Assembly (NCBI RefSeq): GCF_000519125.1
Contig: NZ_KI912583.1
Location: forward strand, 22,678-86,677
Direction of reading: 5' to 3'
DNA length: 64,000 nt
From: Desulfocurvus vexinensis DSM 17965
GTDB taxonomy: Bacteria > Desulfobacterota > Desulfovibrionia > Desulfovibrionales > Desulfovibrionaceae
This document shows, one piece after another, positions 63,625-64,000 of the stretch. The translations under genes were made by a program, and so were the position numbers. The notes below the pieces were generated by a model, which did not search any database, had not been told where the DNA came from, and saw only the letters and a list, made by a program, of their open reading frames with translations. Each line of letters begins with the position of its first letter. The stretch's first letter is position 1.

Positions 63625-63658
63625 AAAAATAAATGTATCACAACAAAAGCAGGTTGTG
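63625..63658. other. attR of the comM element
   Basis: P arm AAAAATAAATGTATCACAAC (63625-63644), spacer AAA, crossover dinucleotide AG (63648-63649), then the comM arm CAGGTTGTGGCCCCC. Together with attL it rebuilds a 48-bp attP whose arms match at 19 of 20 positions. Confidence 0.85.
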
Positions 63659-64000
63659 GCCCCCGGCGGCGGCGATCTCGATGGCCCGCTTGGCGTGCTC
63701 CTGGCCCTTGACCTCGGCGAAATCCAGGGGGAAGGCCTCGCGCGCGGCCCACAGGGCGGCGAGGTTGCCGGGCTCGGGCTCGGCCTGCTGCTCGCCAGCC
63801 AAAAAGCGCACGGCCTCGGCCAGGGTGCCCAGGCCGTAGACCGCCACGCCCTCGACCACGGCGGCCTCGGCGGCGTTGGCCCGGGGCACGATGATGCCGC
63901 GCGCGCCCTCGTCGCGGGCCAGGGTCGCCAGGGGCAGCACCCCGGGCACGGCCTTGAGCTCCCCGGCCAGGGAAAGCTCCCCGGCCAGGAACCAGCCCGA
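63638..64000 (-). pseudogene. comM: comM (yifB) 5' part, cut by integrated element
   Basis: The N-terminal Lon-like half of ComM, running off the window: FLAGELSLAGELKAVPGVLPLA, IIVPRANAAEAAVVEGV and VKGQEHAKRAIEIAAAGGHNLL. At the junction the frame continues for two Leu codons into the element and stops at TGA (63638-63640). The start codon lies beyond 64000. Together with 55983-56882 it makes one complete gene, so the split is by insertion, not decay. Confidence 0.92.

Larger units (their letters stand above)
56872..63658. mobile_element. Serine-recombinase integrative element in comM
   Basis: About 6.8 kb of AT-richer DNA bounded by the 11-bp direct repeat AGCAGGTTGTG. Removing it restores an uninterrupted comM frame (GGHNLL then [10 protein letters not shown]). 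Contents in order: large serine recombinase, IS66 inside an IS5-type remnant, structured non-coding segments, tyrosine recombinase, further hairpins, a short frame. No relaxase, replication or phage structural genes were seen, so it is a minimal or decayed integrative element. Confidence 0.88.

Overview
The window is very GC-rich chromosomal DNA with the codon use of a high-GC Desulfovibrionales-type sulfate reducer (Desulfovibrio, Desulfocurvus or Fundidesulfovibrio-like). This is inferred from the cooA-cooS-cooC carbon monoxide cluster with a Desulfovibrio-style CooA operator, a CX2C-type D-cluster in CooS, and the general gene content. No rRNA, tRNA or CRISPR array was seen. The species cannot be named from the sequence alone.

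Layout. 1-4.3 kb: a minus-strand phosphate operon phoB-phoR-pstB-phoU behind a Pho-box array. 4.35-8 kb: recN and htpG. 8.4-14.7 kb: a TolC-like outer membrane protein, glycogen/alpha-glucan enzymes (glgB, malQ) and a receiver-TPR protein. 15-22 kb: thiL, an unusual TsaA/TrmO-class II aldolase fusion, a peroxiredoxin behind a palindromic operator, two DppB/DppC-type permeases and an EAL-HDOD protein. 22.3-29 kb: VanZ-like and small membrane proteins, a diguanylate cyclase, and two consecutive modules each made of a cupin-XRE regulator followed by an acyl-CoA ligase. 29-38 kb: an M23 peptidase, a methyltransferase, gmd, a HAD phosphatase, a DUF3179-like protein, small proteins, an EamA transporter and a MacB-like permease. 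38.2-41.8 kb: CO dehydrogenase (cooS), its nickel-insertion ATPase (cooC) and the haem CO sensor (cooA). 42-47 kb: a TetR-regulated RND efflux system. 47-56 kb: an ornithine/DAP-type decarboxylase, a shikimate-kinase-like enzyme, small exported and metal-binding proteins, a three-gene signalling cassette, MscS, a 56-residue winged-helix protein behind the same palindromic operator as the peroxiredoxin, and CheW.

56.9-63.65 kb: a visibly AT-richer foreign element of about 6.8 kb interrupts comM (yifB) exactly before its Walker A motif. It has an 11-bp direct repeat at its ends. Joining the ends rebuilds a 48-bp attP with 20-bp arms matching at 19 positions around an AG dinucleotide, which is the architecture of a large serine recombinase site. 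The element encodes that recombinase next to attL, an IS66 copy inserted into an older IS5-type remnant, a tyrosine recombinase, and an unusual density of RNA/DNA hairpins, including a compact three-way-junction structure at 61661-61747 and a perfect 25-bp-arm hairpin at 63291-63342. The last 360 bases return to comM.

The features most worth follow-up are the comM element with its att sites and structured non-coding segments, the shared AGGAATNATTCCT operator, the TsaA-aldolase fusion, and the paired cupin-XRE/acyl-CoA ligase modules.
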